Source: Mytilisepta virgata (Eukaryota; Mollusca; Bivalvia; Mytilida; Mytilidae). From it: DNA of 64,000 bases. The DNA lies in assembly GCA_028015205.1 (NCBI GenBank), contig JAPWFG010000026.1, positions 992,001 through 1,056,000 of the forward strand, read 5' to 3'. Position 1 is the first letter of the stretch. Every line of letters starts with the position of its first letter. The translations under genes were made by a program, and so were the position numbers. Below, one piece after another: positions 22,855 to 36,017 of the stretch. The notes under the pieces were generated by a model. The model was not told the DNA's origin. It did not search any database and saw only the letters and a program-made list of their open reading frames with translations.

Positions 22855-24074
22855 TGAAATCTTAACCCTTCCATTTTTCGTAGTTTTGATGTTTCTCTAA
22901 CAACGTCCATTACAATTTACTCGACTTTACATACTCAACAAGAGAAATCTCTTATAAGAGACAGGAACTGCTTATTAATCCACACAGCTTGAGGTCAATG
23001 CCCATTTTTGGTTGAATCCATGCTAATCATTGGTTTATTTTGTGTGTTGTGTGTCTGTTGTTTATTTGTTTTCGTCCATGACAAAACATGGCATAAGATA
23101 GACACAATGTTGTTCTCATGAATAAAGTATAAGACTAACGATGTCCTCTAATGTGTATACTGTTTATAGACTTGATAACATTTCTTCAGCCATGATGACC
23201 AAAATTTACTGATGTGACTTATGAGTTAGTTGTTTTAACAACTACTTAAATCCGTAAATAACTCAGAAATTTAGCAACTGTCATATTATCTCGGAGTTCC
23301 ACGTTTTGTTATGATACATTATTCACTCTGTCTTTAAAATAAGAATGATTACTGCTACCCCCACGCTCGAAAGTCAAAGTCTTGCAAAAGAAATTTATAA
23401 CGTAAGTAGCTAAGTTGTCTAAAAACGTCGATAAAAAACAACTTTTTTTCTGTAGAACACACTTTCGCCATACTATACAAATTTGTGGCAAGTTTAATAA
23501 TAATAATATTTTATCGACCTCATAGTCATTCTATAATTTTTAGATAAAGAACAAAAATTAACGATCGGTCTTTTCTTCTCAGTCTTTTGATATATTTAGT
23601 GTATTCATAAAAGTATAAATGCATTAAAGTATATTTCTACGTGAGTATCATCATATTTGCAAGCAAAATCAGGATAACAGGATCCAATCAAAATAGTTGC
23701 CTTGCATTAAATCAAGATAGGTCAAGAAAAGTTTAGTTTAGTTTACGTAAAGTCAAAAATTGCATAATTCGAACTTAACTCATATTGTCTGGTCTTTACA
23801 AGTCTTGATTTACTGTAAAGGAATATATCATGTTTTGATTGGGTTATCTTAATTTTTCCGAAATCTTAGAAATTGTTAAATGAAGACAATCAATCTATAC
23901 ATGATAGAAGTGTTAGCCGTTTTGCTGATACACTGGCTGTGGGGTCTCTGTAGGTTAAGATAATAATAATCAACAATTTACTATAATTATAATAATTGTT
24001 TTTTTAAGAATTTGTTTTTATGACACGATACGTTGTACATAAAGATTGTTGAATCTGTAACGCAACACAACATC

Positions 24075-24170
24075 GTGTAACGTGCGAATCGTGTGCGTGT
24101 ACATGTAAAGTGGGAATCGTGTGCGTGTACATGTAATTTGGGAATCGTGTTGGTGCGACGTTCTTATCAT
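24075..24170 (+). repeat. Minisatellite, 28-bp unit, about three copies
   Basis: GAATCGTGTGCG or GAATCGTGTTGG recurs at 24086, 24114 and 24142. The unit is rich in CpG and GT compared with its AT-rich surroundings. Two overlapping minus-strand frames here are its translations. Confidence 0.75.
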
Positions 24171-25194
24171 GTGCGCTATCATAGAAACATGCGATGAGCA
24201 TCGCTTAACGGTGTATGAGATTTCATTGGTCAAGACAAATACTGAAATGTGTTATTTCAAATCAGTGGATATTTAAACTAGAATTAAAAGATTTTCAGTA
24301 CGAACTTTTAACTGTCAAATGTTAAAAAAAATATATTCATATTAATAATCCTGCACAGTTTCTATTTTTTTAAAATAAAAATGTAAATTATTGACCATGA
24401 CTTGTTTTGAAAAGATTAAGTGAACTAAAATATTTCCTAAACTAATTTACTGAAGTGACCTATCAGTCGGTTGTTTTAACAGCTATTCATATCCGTAAAT
24501 AACTTAGAATTATAGCAACTGTCATATCAGTGAGAGGTTTGGTATGCCGTAAAACCCACCATTTATATTTGAAAATGCCTGTACCAAGTCAGGAGTACGA
24601 CTGTTGCTGTCCAATTGTTCTGGGTATTTAAGTATCTCCCAGCCTTGCCAGTTTACTGGACTTTTATTATGACATTAGTGTAAACATACTTTATTATTAA
24701 TTCATTAGGTTAACATACAATATGACGATAACAATACATTACATTCATGTACACATGAAGTATTAACAGGATTCGGAAACAAGTTAACAAAACCTATATT
24801 AATCCGTCTCCTAATATTCTAAAATTTTCGTAGTATACTTGCTCAAAGGTAAAAAAAATATTTAAATATTTATAAATAATATTTCCACTAATGTAATTTA
24901 ATTGAAATACGTTACATAATAGTAACATGAGTAAGCAGTAAATAAAATTTAGAAGAAGAAAAATCATTTTTAAACACTGATGTAATAAGAAACCCACTGA
25001 TTGGGTCTTGGAAGAAAGGGGAAAATAATGTATGGTGAACATAGGTTAAACTAATTTCTGTCAAACCGCTTGCTAGATATTATAATAGACTGCACTGCCA
25101 AGAAGATTTCCATATTTTGTTCGGTACTTAGTTCAGGGGATCCAAAGAGTAGAATTTCATTTGCTAGCAATGGATTGTTAAGATGACGCCGTCT

Positions 25195-25646
25195 TTAGAG
25201 GGTCAATTAATGATTTTGGTCATTTTGACTTATTTGTAGATCTTACTTTCTTGGACATTTTTGTTGTTCACAGTTTGTCTTTATCTATAATAATATTCAA
25301 GATGATAATCTAATACTGCAAAATTTCCTTAAAATTAACAATTCAGGGGCAATAACCCAACAAAGGGTTACCGATTCGTCTGGAAATTTCTTAGCAGGTA
25401 GATCTTGACCTGATGAACATTTTTATTACATATCAGTTTGCTTAAATGCCTTAGTTTTTGAGATACGAGTCAAAAACTGCAGTTTACCCCCTATGTTCTA
25501 TTTATAGACATGGAGGCCATGTTCGGTAGTTGCCGGGATCTTCGGACACACTGTTAAAGTACCAGAGGAGATTTTTGAAAAAGTTAGCGACGGACGCCAA
25601 GTGATGGCAATAGTTCACATGACCCTTTGGGTCGGGTGAGCTAAAA
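25195..25646 (-). mobile_element. Hairpin-ended CGTC-rich repeat, 3'-truncated inverted copy
   Basis: On the minus strand the left end is TTTTTAGCTCACCCGACCC, folding with GGGTCATGTGAACT, then CATCACTTGGCGTCCGTCG (25585-25604). The first module follows (GGTAAACTGCAG, AGGTCAAGATCTACC, AGATCTACAAATAAGTC), which also occurs at 9080-9360. No right-end hairpin is present. Confidence 0.7.
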
Positions 25647-26394
25647 AGCAATTACCAAATGCAGAACCAATCATCTGTAGGTCCTTAAAAGCTGAACTTA
25701 AAACAACTGCTAAAATGACAATTACATAATACAGGAATATGCACACGAAATTAGTTACACTTTCTCAACTGTCAAAATGAGTCCAATACCATCTGAACTT
25801 GTAATTGCTTTAGTGAATCAGCTTTAAGCGTGTATAATCAAAGTACTGTTACTGTTTACTCGGATTTCCCTATTATTTTACTTCATGAAATTTGGATGCT
25901 AGATAAATTTGAGCCTCATCTGTGTGCTGGTTTGCAGGCAGAGCATTTTACATGTTCCTCCGAGTTATCCCTTAAATGACTCAAACGCATCCCTCCCGCC
26001 TTTTCTATACAGAAAATTTTTTTTTTAACACAAGAAAAATAATTTCATTGCACTAATTGTAGCCGTTAACAATTCAGAATGAAGGTCCAGCAAAACCTTC
26101 ATTCCTTCACAATTAATGTCTCTGACGTATAGATACAGGTAAATCTTGAAAATTTATCACTACACAATCATATAAATATTCGTTGATCTGAACATACACA
26201 TCAATTTAAACTTATATCATCTTCATAGAAATCAAATATTTTCTTTGCATTTGGGGTTTAAAAAACCAAATGAATTAAAGCACACACGTTATTCTGAACC
26301 ACTGAACTCGTGTATATGAAGACATCTTTTTTTCAATCAATTCATCTGCAGACCAAGTTTGTCATTAGGCTTATGTCCTGGGACTCTAAAATCA

Positions 26395-27560
26395 AGGAAA
26401 GTTTTAAATCATATATTTTATTATTCTCCGTAACAAGACGCATAAAATGACATGTACCTAATTCTTTCAGTAGGGTGATCCTCACACCCATAAATCAATA
26501 CTGTCCAATTATCCCATAAACCGTTGAAATCCCCATCCCTTAACCATATTTGTTCTTATTCCCCATAGTAAGATGCACCAGAATGACATACCCCGCGTCC
26601 CCAGGGGATTAAATTACATGAACGTAATTCTTTCAGTATGATGATCCTCACCCCCATAAATCAATAATGTCAAATTATCTCATAAACCGTTGAAATCCCC
26701 ACACTTAAACCATATATGTTCTTATTTCCCATGGTAAGACGCACCAAATGGCCCATACCTCGCTTCCCCTAGGTTATCGCCACCCTCATCAAATCAATAA
26801 TTCTCAATTATATCATGAACCGCTAAAATCCAACCTCTTAACCATATATTTAACCACTCCCATCAAATCAATAATGTTCAATTATCTCATAAACCATTAA
26901 AATCCCCGCACCTAAACCATATATTTTCTTATTCCCCATGGTAAGACGCAACCCCCAAAGTCGATACTTTTGAAAAAAAATCGTATGCAATTAAACTCCA
27001 TAGCTTTAAATAATATATTTTATTATTTTCCGTAACAAGACGCATAAAATGACATGTCCCTAATTCTTTCAATAGGGTGATCCTAACCCCATAAATCAAT
27101 AATGTCCAATTATCTAATAAACCGTTGAAATCCCCAGCCCTAAACCATATGTTCTAATTCCCCATGGTAACGTGCACCAAAATGACACATGCCCCGCTTC
27201 CCCAGTGGGTTAAATGACATGTACCTAATTTTTTCAGTAGGGTGATCCTCACCCCCATAAATCAGTAATGTCTAATTATCTCATAAACCGTTAAAATCCC
27301 CACTCTAAACCATGTATTTTCTTATTTCCCATGGTAAGACGCACCAAGTGACACATACTTCGTTTCCCCAGGGGATTATCACTACTCCCATCAAATCAAT
27401 AATGTTCAAATCTCTCATAAATTTTCTTAAACCAGTTATCTTGAATTATATAAAATTAAAATTCTGTAAGAAACACTACATCTAAACCGTATATTTTCTT
27501 ATTCCCCATGACAAGACGCATGAACTGATATATACCTCATATACCAAGGGTTCATCCTCA
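26395..27560 (+). repeat. Degenerate tandem array, ~166-bp unit
   Basis: Landmarks repeat in order: TCTTTCAGTAGGGTGATCCTC, CCCATAAATCAATAATGTC, CTCATAAACCGTTGAAATCC, TTCTTATTCCCCATGGTAAG and CGCACCAAATGAC. ATAAACC or ATGAACC occurs at 26516, 26682, 26815, 26889, 27117 and 27283. The 166-bp spacing recurs (26516 to 26682, 27117 to 27283), and the irregular gaps imply internal deletions. Units are clearly diverged, in contrast to the homogeneous array at 18595. Confidence 0.8.
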
Positions 27561-30116
27561 CCCCTCGAATAATTATAGTCTTTAATTATATGTTTCTGAT
27601 TGCCTATAAGGAGACGCAATAAATGATTTTATACATTGCCCGGGAAATGGGGTATTCCCTCGTAAAAAATCAAGAAAAGACATTGAGATTCTTCGCCCTA
27701 ATTATTAACATTTTTATTCTTTGTGAAAAGCTCAGATATCATGTCCCACCCATTTAAACACTGGATGTATCATCAGTGTTTATGAATAGCTTCGAAACTG
27801 CTGGCCGGGATAATCATTATGCCCGTGACAAGACCTTGGTAATGTTCGCGGGGATAATTTACTATTCTTGGAAGATAATAAATTGTTATATATCATAAAA
27901 AATTCTTCAATAATATTTTATGCTAAACTGCATTGGTCTAACTTTTTAATTTTTGTGGGCTTGTTTATTATGTTCCTTGCTGGAAAATGAAAAAACAATC
28001 ACTTTCGATCCGTTTTTTTTCTCTATTTCTGTTATCGTTATTGAGATGTAAGGTGACGCGCTAATTTTTGAAACTTTTTAATTCTTCATCGGATTTGATG
28101 ATTTTTTTAAAACAATTATTGCTGACGAAAACCCCAACAAAAGTTACTGTAGATTTTTTTGTGTATCATTCACCGTTTCCAAAATAAAAGGGTGAAAGGA
28201 GCCATTATAAGTTCATTGATGCTTACCCCATATCCTTCCATTTTTATATGTACATGATTTATATTGAATTTTGCCTCGCCCTTACGCAAATGAATGAAAA
28301 TGAAAGACAAAAATCCTGTTGTTATTGACTCCAGTTTGTTAAAGGTCGACAAGGTCACTTACTAAGAGAAGAAATTTTGTTTCAGGATGATATCTTTCAA
28401 AAGATGCCACTGATTTTGTTCTGCGATTTCGCGGGTTGTTAAATAGGGCAATTGTTAAAACAATAAACCCATCCATCTCAAATTTAAATGGTTTTTTATT
28501 ATTATTAATGTGTTGTTTTATCTTTTCATTATTTTATTTTCTGTCCTTACATCATATTGTAGATTTAATATAATGTTGATAGAAGGAAGACATCAATGTA
28601 TCAGACATAAGATGTAATACATGTAATAGATATTATTTTATTTGCTTGGTATACATTTTTTTTAAATCTTGTGTTGCAATTGTCATGATTGTATCATTTT
28701 ATATAAATATGATTCAAGTTACACAGACTTGATTTTGGGAGGACTTATCACGGCAGGTAAGAAATCTTTTTTATTATTTTTATTTAATGAAACCGAATGC
28801 ATTTTATTACAACATATAATAAAATCAGTTCTCTTAAACGGTTCAGAAGTATCTCTGTCAATGCAGCATGTCGACAAGCAAAAGTTGACCAAGTGTGACA
28901 TTGTATGATTGTAAAATTCGGGTCACAAAAAATACCCATATATCACGATTTTCAAGTAACCTCTCCATTAAGTATGCATAAACTTTATAGGAACAGTTTC
29001 CCCACTTCAATCTCTGAAAAACAAATAATGTATTGAATACAATGTAAGGCATTCGAGATATCAGTTACTTCGTTGGGAGACTTCGTAACAGTTCACTGTT
29101 GCCGTTATTACTCGTTATGATATGAAGTTTTCTTTGTAAATATAAATGTGTACGTTTTTTGAATACTAATAATTGCCAGTTGTGGAGAGATCCGGTAGAT
29201 TTCTATGTTTAAGGTATTGAACATGCTTTGACGTTCCATAGCTGTAGCCAATGCTACAAAAACCATTTGACATGAGCGACATCTAGAACTAAATTAAATC
29301 TAAATAAATGTATATGTATACTATAAACCATTTTAGAACATAATTTTTAATGACGGGGTTTTGGCGTTCAATAAATATAGTTTTATTACAGTAATATTAA
29401 GAAATAATTCATGGCATACTGTGGGTTTGGTGACGGGTGCGTCTTATTTTTGTAAAAAAAAAAACGTTACACCTGAGCGTATCACAGCGGAGCGAGGTAA
29501 TGATAAAGACCACAGTATACCATGAATTATTTCTTTTCTAATAGGTAAAATATGGCATTCTAATAGAGAAAATACGGTAAAGAAATCAGTGTTTTGGTTG
29601 TTCTTTGAAATGAGTACCCCTTCCTCTGATGATGTGAAAAATAGCCATTTCATATTATTAGAACTATTTATATATAGGGCGAAAATCTCAACCATTACCA
29701 AGTAATTTTATAAAATGTGAATTTTAGGGCATCTGAGATGGCGGGACTATCATCCTATGATGTTTCATGAAAATCCTCCACAAAAGTACCCGAGCACTGA
29801 CCAGGTCAAGTTCATGGTTGCCAAGAAAGAAAGAAGAATAGAAATAATGAGAACAAATGCAGGAAAAACAAGAAGTCTCCAAACTTAATAACGTTCGTTT
29901 AAATTTATATTTTTGAGCTTGAACATCACTGACTTGAGTATTTTGTAGACATGCATGTTGTTCAGTGGCCATGTACATATGCTATGATGTACGTGACATT
30001 CCTTGTGCGTTCTAACCAATTCTTAGAATCCTAATTTTAACTTTTTTTTAAATCATTGATACATGAGAATTTTTACCATATGATACATTATCACGCAATC
30101 TGGCAATTAAAATCTT
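27561..30116. other. Intergenic, with one foldback element
   Basis: AT-rich and without a recognised gene. The foldback element at 29401-29533 is listed separately. Open frames near 28669-28908, 29444-29701 and 29724-29978 have no domain and overlap one another on opposite strands or the foldback. Confidence 0.5.
29401..29533. repeat. Foldback element, 24-bp arms
   Basis: The left arm GAAATAATTCATGGCATACT plus GTGG is the reverse complement of the right arm CCACAGTATACCATGAATTA plus TTTC, with one mismatch. The 85-bp loop includes an A-run and the GC-richer stretch GCGGAGCGAGG. Layout resembles the foldback elements at 17920, 35888, 39129 and 61613. Confidence 0.8.
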
Positions 30117-30124
30117 TATATAAG
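30117..30124 (+). promoter_or_regulatory. Possible TATA box of the fibrinogen-domain lectin
   Basis: TATATAAG lies 46 bp upstream of the ATG at 30170. This would imply transcription starting near 30147 and a 5' UTR of roughly 20 bp. AT-rich context makes chance TATA-like matches likely. Confidence 0.35.
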
Positions 30125-30169
30125 TTTTAAAATTTCACTAAGTAATTTGTACCAAAAAAACATTTCAAA

Positions 30170-33153
30170 ATGGTAATGTCAGCATTCCTACTGGTGATTC
30201 TTGCTCTCAGCAGTTCTTTGGCTCATGAAAATGATAAAAGTTCTTCAGGTAAATTTGTTTATGCAATATCCGATGTTTAATATCAGAAAGACTTTTGTTT
30301 TAACATGTTTAACGCATTAGAATATGAAACCTTAACAGAAAATAACTTCTTCTTAAGTGTCAATGGTAGATGTTCATTAACATACAGTTGTCTTCTCCTA
30401 TTCAACACAGAATGAAGACTCTTTGATAACACTTAATAGTTTCTTTTAAAACAGTTGCTGGGCGAGAGGCAAGACATTTATTAATTAGAAAATCAGCGTG
30501 AATTAATAGATATTTATTATAATATTGCAGTTACTTTTCATGGCGAAGCAGCCAACCGGGTTGTGCAACTAATTTCAGACAGTTGTGAATGTAAAAGAAA
30601 TGATCCACCTCCAGGTATAATAAGTCTCTTGACATTCTAAGTAAAGAAAAGAAAGTACATTATATATTAATTTCAAGAAACAAACAGAGGAAAGTATTCA
30701 ATACCTTATTGGTTAATTTTTATTTCATTTCTCGTGTTACCAGTAAGTGCATTGTATTTTCTAGAAACTATAATTATATCGAATCGATAAATATAATTCT
30801 GATGCTTATGTATACTAAATTTACGAAATATTAACGGTTTATGCTCTTGGTTTGGCTTTAAATTTGATTTATATTAAATGTTTTACATCATAGGTTTGTA
30901 ATTCATATAAAGTAAACATTTCTTCTGATAGCTATGCGTGCATCAGATTGTGGTGATATAGACAAACGAAGCAGAAGTGGTGTCTACAAAATCTATCCGG
31001 ACAAGATTTCTGGTTTTGATGTATACTGTGACATGGATAAACAAGGGGAGGGTTGGACGGTATGGGATTGTTCTTTACCTATTTTTAAATACATGTTGTG
31101 TACATTGTTATTGGAATGAAAAACTAATAAAGCAATTTATTTTTGGGTTCCCGAACAGAACTATCTGAAATATGCCCACGAACAATATGGCCTTAACCAC
31201 GAGCATGAACAAATAGAAATACAAAGGGTGTTGAGTCTTGCTCTGGGTTTCCAAAACTCAAAACGATTTTATTCTTGCCCTGGGTTTCCAAGGGTCAACA
31301 TCATTGTTTTGTTTTGCTCGTGATCAAGGACGTATTTGGTTTTATTCGACTTGTGAATTTTGTACATTTAAGTCGTTTTATGCCCCTTTTGACAGTTTAC
31401 ATTTCCGTTTATTTCCCTCGTATTCTATTGTCGTTTGAGCTGTTTCGCAACATACCTTTTTGTCCATATCTGAAATATGCATGTACATGTACTGGCCATA
31501 TTTGCATCATTTTCGAAACTAGAAATTTTTCATAGGAACGTAGATTGCTTCATTTTTATGAATGTTGTCCTTATCTAAATCATGTTAATGACAGACATAT
31601 GGTCTCAAACGTACAATAAGCCATGTTAATCTAAAATGCTTTCACAGACACCATAGTATGCAATACTTTGGATGTTTACAAGAACTAAAGCATCATCCTA
31701 ACGAGTCGTGTTTGGTCCTTTGTTTCTACTAGTTTAGCAACATATGCTAACTCTGAGGTACCTCGATTATTTTTTTCTTTTTGTTTTGTTAGGTATTTCA
31801 AAGAAGGATGAATGGGAACGTTAATTTTTATAGAAACTGGAAAAGTTATAGGAATGGCTTCGGTAATCTCAGAGATGAATTCTGGCTTGGTAAGTCTATT
31901 AAATTAAGGATTAATGAAGTAAAATAAAAGACAAATCATGAAGTTATTTGCTACCCTGCATTAATAACTGTTATTAAATATACTTGTGACAACTTTACAA
32001 ATTCAAAATAACGGAAACACTATGCCCATTAAGATAGATACAATGTATTATGTTTTTGTTGAATGTTAGTTGCATTGGTTCATTGAAAGGAAAGCTAAAT
32101 ACCAGTATTAATATTCACAAGCGTTAGACCAATGTCAACATATATGTTGATGGAGCTGAAAACTTCGTTTTATAGACTTTTAGTATTTATCATCGTTAAA
32201 TAATTATTCGATCATTTATTCTCGTAAATCTAATCAGCTTGACCTCTAGTTTGTTTAAACCCACATATATAGAACAGATGAACTCAGGAATACATTGCAA
32301 GACACTGTAAGAAAGAGCTTAGACAGGAAGGAAGTGATCTTGTCTGTATTCGTCCTTTTTCAATTTTAGGAAATGAACATTTACGTCAGATTTTGAAGCA
32401 AGAAAATTACATGCTGAGGATTGAACTTGAAGATTTTGAGAATAACAAACGTTATGCCCAATACACAAAGTTTAATATTGGTCCTGAAAGTTCCCAATAT
32501 AAAATAAATATTGGTGGCTACAGCGGAAATGCAGGTAAAGATTTAAGTCATAAGATTTTTTCAGTTATGCTGTATCAATTGATAAACAAAGGTGTGATCA
32601 ATTCATACTCTAAATGATATTATTTCGGAAAAAATAAGATACTTTAATAGACTTTATTTGATGGGAACTTATTGTGCAATTCTACGTTATTTCATAAATA
32701 TTGAAAATATTTTTTTTCTTACTGTTGAAAGGGAAGGACAAGCAGATACAGAGCGATATTTATAGTATGAATAAATTCCACAGTCAGTACCATAAACATA
32801 CGCTTTCAGCAAGAAAATAACTAATATACAATCTTCCTATCACTATGTTTGAACGGTTAAAAATACAGTGTATATATTTCTTTTGCACTTTAATTTCTTT
32901 TTCAGGAGATGCCATGGCTCGTCATAATGGAATGAAATTTTCCACAAAAGACAATGACAATGATATTTACAGTGGAAACTGTTCACAAAAGTACAAGGGT
33001 GGTTGGTGGTATGACAGATGTCACGAGTCCAACTTAAATGGTCTGTATCTCAATGGGAAACATAAGTCGTATGCTGATGGTATGGAATGGCGACAGTGGA
33101 AAGGATATCACTACTCCATGAAAACTACCACTATGATGATTCGAAAAGTATAA
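30170..33153 (+). CDS. Secreted fibrinogen-related (ficolin/techylectin-like) lectin, six exons
   Basis: Exons read from GT-AG sites: 30170-30248, 30531-30614, 30932-31059, 31793-31889, 32370-32534 and 32906-33153. All phases join into 266 aa. Residues 1-18 ([18 protein letters not shown]) form a signal peptide. A short linker with C45 and C47 follows, then a complete fibrinogen C-terminal domain (about 60-264): [74 protein letters not shown] and WKGYHYSMK. Disulfide pairs are C61-C87 and C210-C223. D200/D202 fit the calcium site, and C223-H224 is the conserved pair near the acetyl-group pocket. The family recognises microbial or acetylated glycans as oligomers. There is no collagen or immunoglobulin domain; the linker cysteines could join chains. 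Intron phases are 1,1,0,1,1. Confidence 0.95.
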
Positions 33154-33167
33154 TTCAAATCTTATTA

Positions 33168-33173
33168 AATAAA
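33168..33173 (+). terminator. Polyadenylation signal of the lectin gene
   Basis: AATAAA lies 15 bp after the stop at 33151-33153, implying a very short 3' UTR if used. A longer UTR is possible because other A-rich signals occur downstream. Confidence 0.45.
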
Positions 33174-35354
33174 ATGTTTAAAATTAACCAAATGTTTTGA
33201 GTTTCCGCATCAATTGCAATGTATACATGTTCAGATTATATTCTACTCCATTGGGTTTGTCATCCATCAATTTCTCTGTTTCTATAAGGGAAAGTGTCCA
33301 AAGAATTATCTATAAAATAATCAAATCTGTCATTATTCTATGTATTTAGGTATCCTTTTGCCAAGAATTCCCATCAGCCAGTACTGCAGATACTTTTGTG
33401 TTAGTTCGCTGTTATAGATAAAATGCTCATTATTGAAATACATGTATATGTATTTTCTGCCTCAATGTCCTAAAAAAAAATTTACATTTATGTATTGGGA
33501 GTGTATGTTTCTGAAAAATTTCCAGTACATAACTGCCAATGACTTTTCTTCATTTTACCATGATTTTGATCTTCTGTTCTTATCATTGGATTCTATACTT
33601 GCTTTCAATAATGATTGTCTCAAATGAAGGGTATTAAACATGTGTTAAATATCTTAATGGTATAAAACAGACGCTTAGAAATTTAATACTCTCTGCCCTT
33701 TCTGGACATCTAGGAGAGACCCATCTGGTCAATAAAATGTAACAAAAGAAGAGATTTTCTGTCACCACAGTGAGGTGAAAGCAATGCAGAATCCTTGGAC
33801 TTTATTATTTCGTCAATTATGAATTTATCAAAATCTACATGACATTTATAAATGAAACTGAAATGTTACAATTCTTGCATATCTAATTATTTTATACTTT
33901 GTCAGAAAGGAATTTTAGCAAAGGTTTTAATGGCCGTTTGAATTAAATAAATTAGTTCCTAGGAAAAACCCCAAGAATATAATTTATTTTTAATATGGTT
34001 GCTTACACCTTACATTGTAGCTTCTGATTGGTTACTTTCATCAGACCATGTGAGTGATGATGCTCCCAGAATATTTAAACATCAAAATTGGATTCATTTT
34101 GTTACTTTCATCAGACCAAAAGAACTACTATAGACCAGACTTGCAATCCAAAGTGTGTTGTTTAATGAACCCCTTTTTAAATTTATTTCATACATACAAT
34201 TAGCATTATGTATTATAATACACATTAAAAAAACTCAGCATTTAAAACACATGAAAGGATTCACAATTCTATGTTGGGGGAAAAAATTTTGTGAATATCT
34301 TTAATTTATTGCATGTAAAGATCTGGAAGCATTATGATACGAATATGTGAGGGATATAAATAGATGTGAGAGATGTATGTTTCTCACACAGTAAAATGGC
34401 ATTAATCACCAATTCTTTGCATTTCAATTTTGATCATTTTGGCAACCTGCGAAATAACAGTTTGGGTTATATTTTTGTCCCTTTTCTGCCATGATTAATA
34501 CTGATAATTTGTAGAAACTTGTGTATTTAGTACATACAAATGCTTTTTACAAAAATTTTAATGTTCATTTTCTAGTTTAACAGAATTACATACATGCATT
34601 CACAAGCATTATTATTATTATAATTATCATCATATTACCATCAACATGATATAAAGACAAAAACAGAGTTATTGATACACTTACAAATCTTTTTTTTCAG
34701 TAATATGTGTGTGTGGTGGGGGGGGGGGGGGGGGATTGCCATAGTGAATTGATTAAGTACTCCATCCTAAAGGACTATACATTGTATTAAAAATCACACT
34801 GAAATTTTTAAATTTTTATCATTGCCCCGGTCTAGCAAAAAATAGAATTTTCCTTTTACACTACCTGGAATACAGAACTAAAATGCAAGATAATCACATT
34901 ATTTGAGGAGTTTATGCCAAAGGTTTCAGAACTTTTACTGTCCTCTTTGGGCTTTGGCTATACAGACTGACTTTCATCAAATTAAATTGTCTTTAAATAT
35001 TTAGGTAATAATTGGAATTTTTTCAGTGAATTATAATAACATGATGTCACAGAAAATCATATCTTAGAATATATTGGAATAAGTTGAGATTCCAACCACT
35101 AATTCATATACTGTCTTGATCCTCATGACAAGACAAGGACTATACTGAAGCTAGGTAGGTTCCTTTCTTCACTTTTTTATTAATAATTCAAGACTTTAAA
35201 AATGCCTGAGATCTCCACCTGCACCTTATATTAAAAATTGAATACAGTAAATGTGCGTAAAATGGTGATACATGTATTGCCAAGGCAATGGCTATTGAAT
35301 GATGCTAATTAATTTCAACGACAGCAGTACCGGCTAAGTGGCAGTGAAAACTGC
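33174..35354. other. Intergenic, nothing coding recognised
   Basis: AT-rich sequence. It includes a G-run of about 17 (34718-34734) preceded by (GT)n. CTTTCATCAGACCA occurs twice (34038 and 34106), a small local repeat. The 64-codon frame at 33433-33627 has no family resemblance. Confidence 0.5.
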
Positions 35355-35621
35355 TTGTTTGTTTGTTTGTTTAGTTGGGGTTTTACACCGTTTTCAGCAC
35401 ATTTGGCTATTTTCGCGGCGGCCAGTTTTTATTGGTGGAGAAAGCTTGAGTACCCGGAGGCAGTGACCTTCGGTAGAAAATTAGCAATCCTTGTCAATTA
35501 AGGTGGGAGTCGAACACACCCCGCCCCAGGTGAGATTCAAACTCACAACCGCAATGTTGACAGGCTAGTGATCATTAGCAGTCATGACGAACTACCTAGA
35601 CCACTCGGCCACCCAGGCCCC
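35355..35621 (-). mobile_element. tRNA-derived SINE, second copy
   Basis: Same family as 3829-4098. The A box TGGCCGAGTGG and a B-box-like GAGTTTGAATCTC lie on the minus strand, with the (CAAA)n tail at the left. An 11-bp target duplication with one mismatch flanks it: GTGAAAACTGC (35344-35354) and GTGAGAACTGC (35622-35632). The B box has a T in place of the usual C, which should weaken transcription. Confidence 0.88.
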
Positions 35622-35887
35622 GTGAGAACTGCAAGTTGATGAACATTACAATCTTTAAATTTTCATGGTTATATTCTTTACAATATTAACATGACAAATT
35701 ATGTACATGAACTAAATTTATTAATCTCATTAAATTTTTCCCATTTTTTTACATTAATAACAATACATATACACAATAATTTCCTAATTATCATTATAAG
35801 ATACATACATCTGGTCAGATTTTTGAGATTATACTAAGATTGAAGCTATGTTATTAGTAATTACCCGGTAGCAAATGGTTAATTACA

Positions 35888-36017
35888 CTGAGGATCATAT
35901 GGTAGTTTATGGACCGGTAGGTCGTCCTGAAGAAATTATACAGACCAAAGCGCTGCTGAGGTCCATATAATTTTTTAGGGCAACCTACCAGTCCATATAT
36001 TGCCATATGATCCTCAG
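35888..36017. repeat. Foldback element, 41-bp arms
   Basis: The left arm (35888-35928: CTGAGGATCATATGG, then TATGGACCGGTAGGT) pairs with the right arm (35977-36017: ACCTACCAGTCCATA, then CCATATGATCCTCAG), with about six mismatches. The ~48-bp loop contains GCGCTGCTGAGG. Confidence 0.8.

Larger units (their letters stand above)
22855..26390. other. Intergenic with small repeats
   Basis: A ~90-bp direct repeat pair occurs at 23207-23293 and 24448-24534 (shared GTTGTTTTAACA, TCCGTAAATAACT, AGCAACTGTCATAT). A 28-bp minisatellite with three units (GAATCGTGTGCGTGTACATG) starts at 24086, 24114 and 24142. A partial hairpin-ended repeat lies at 25195-25646. No gene was seen. Confidence 0.55.
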
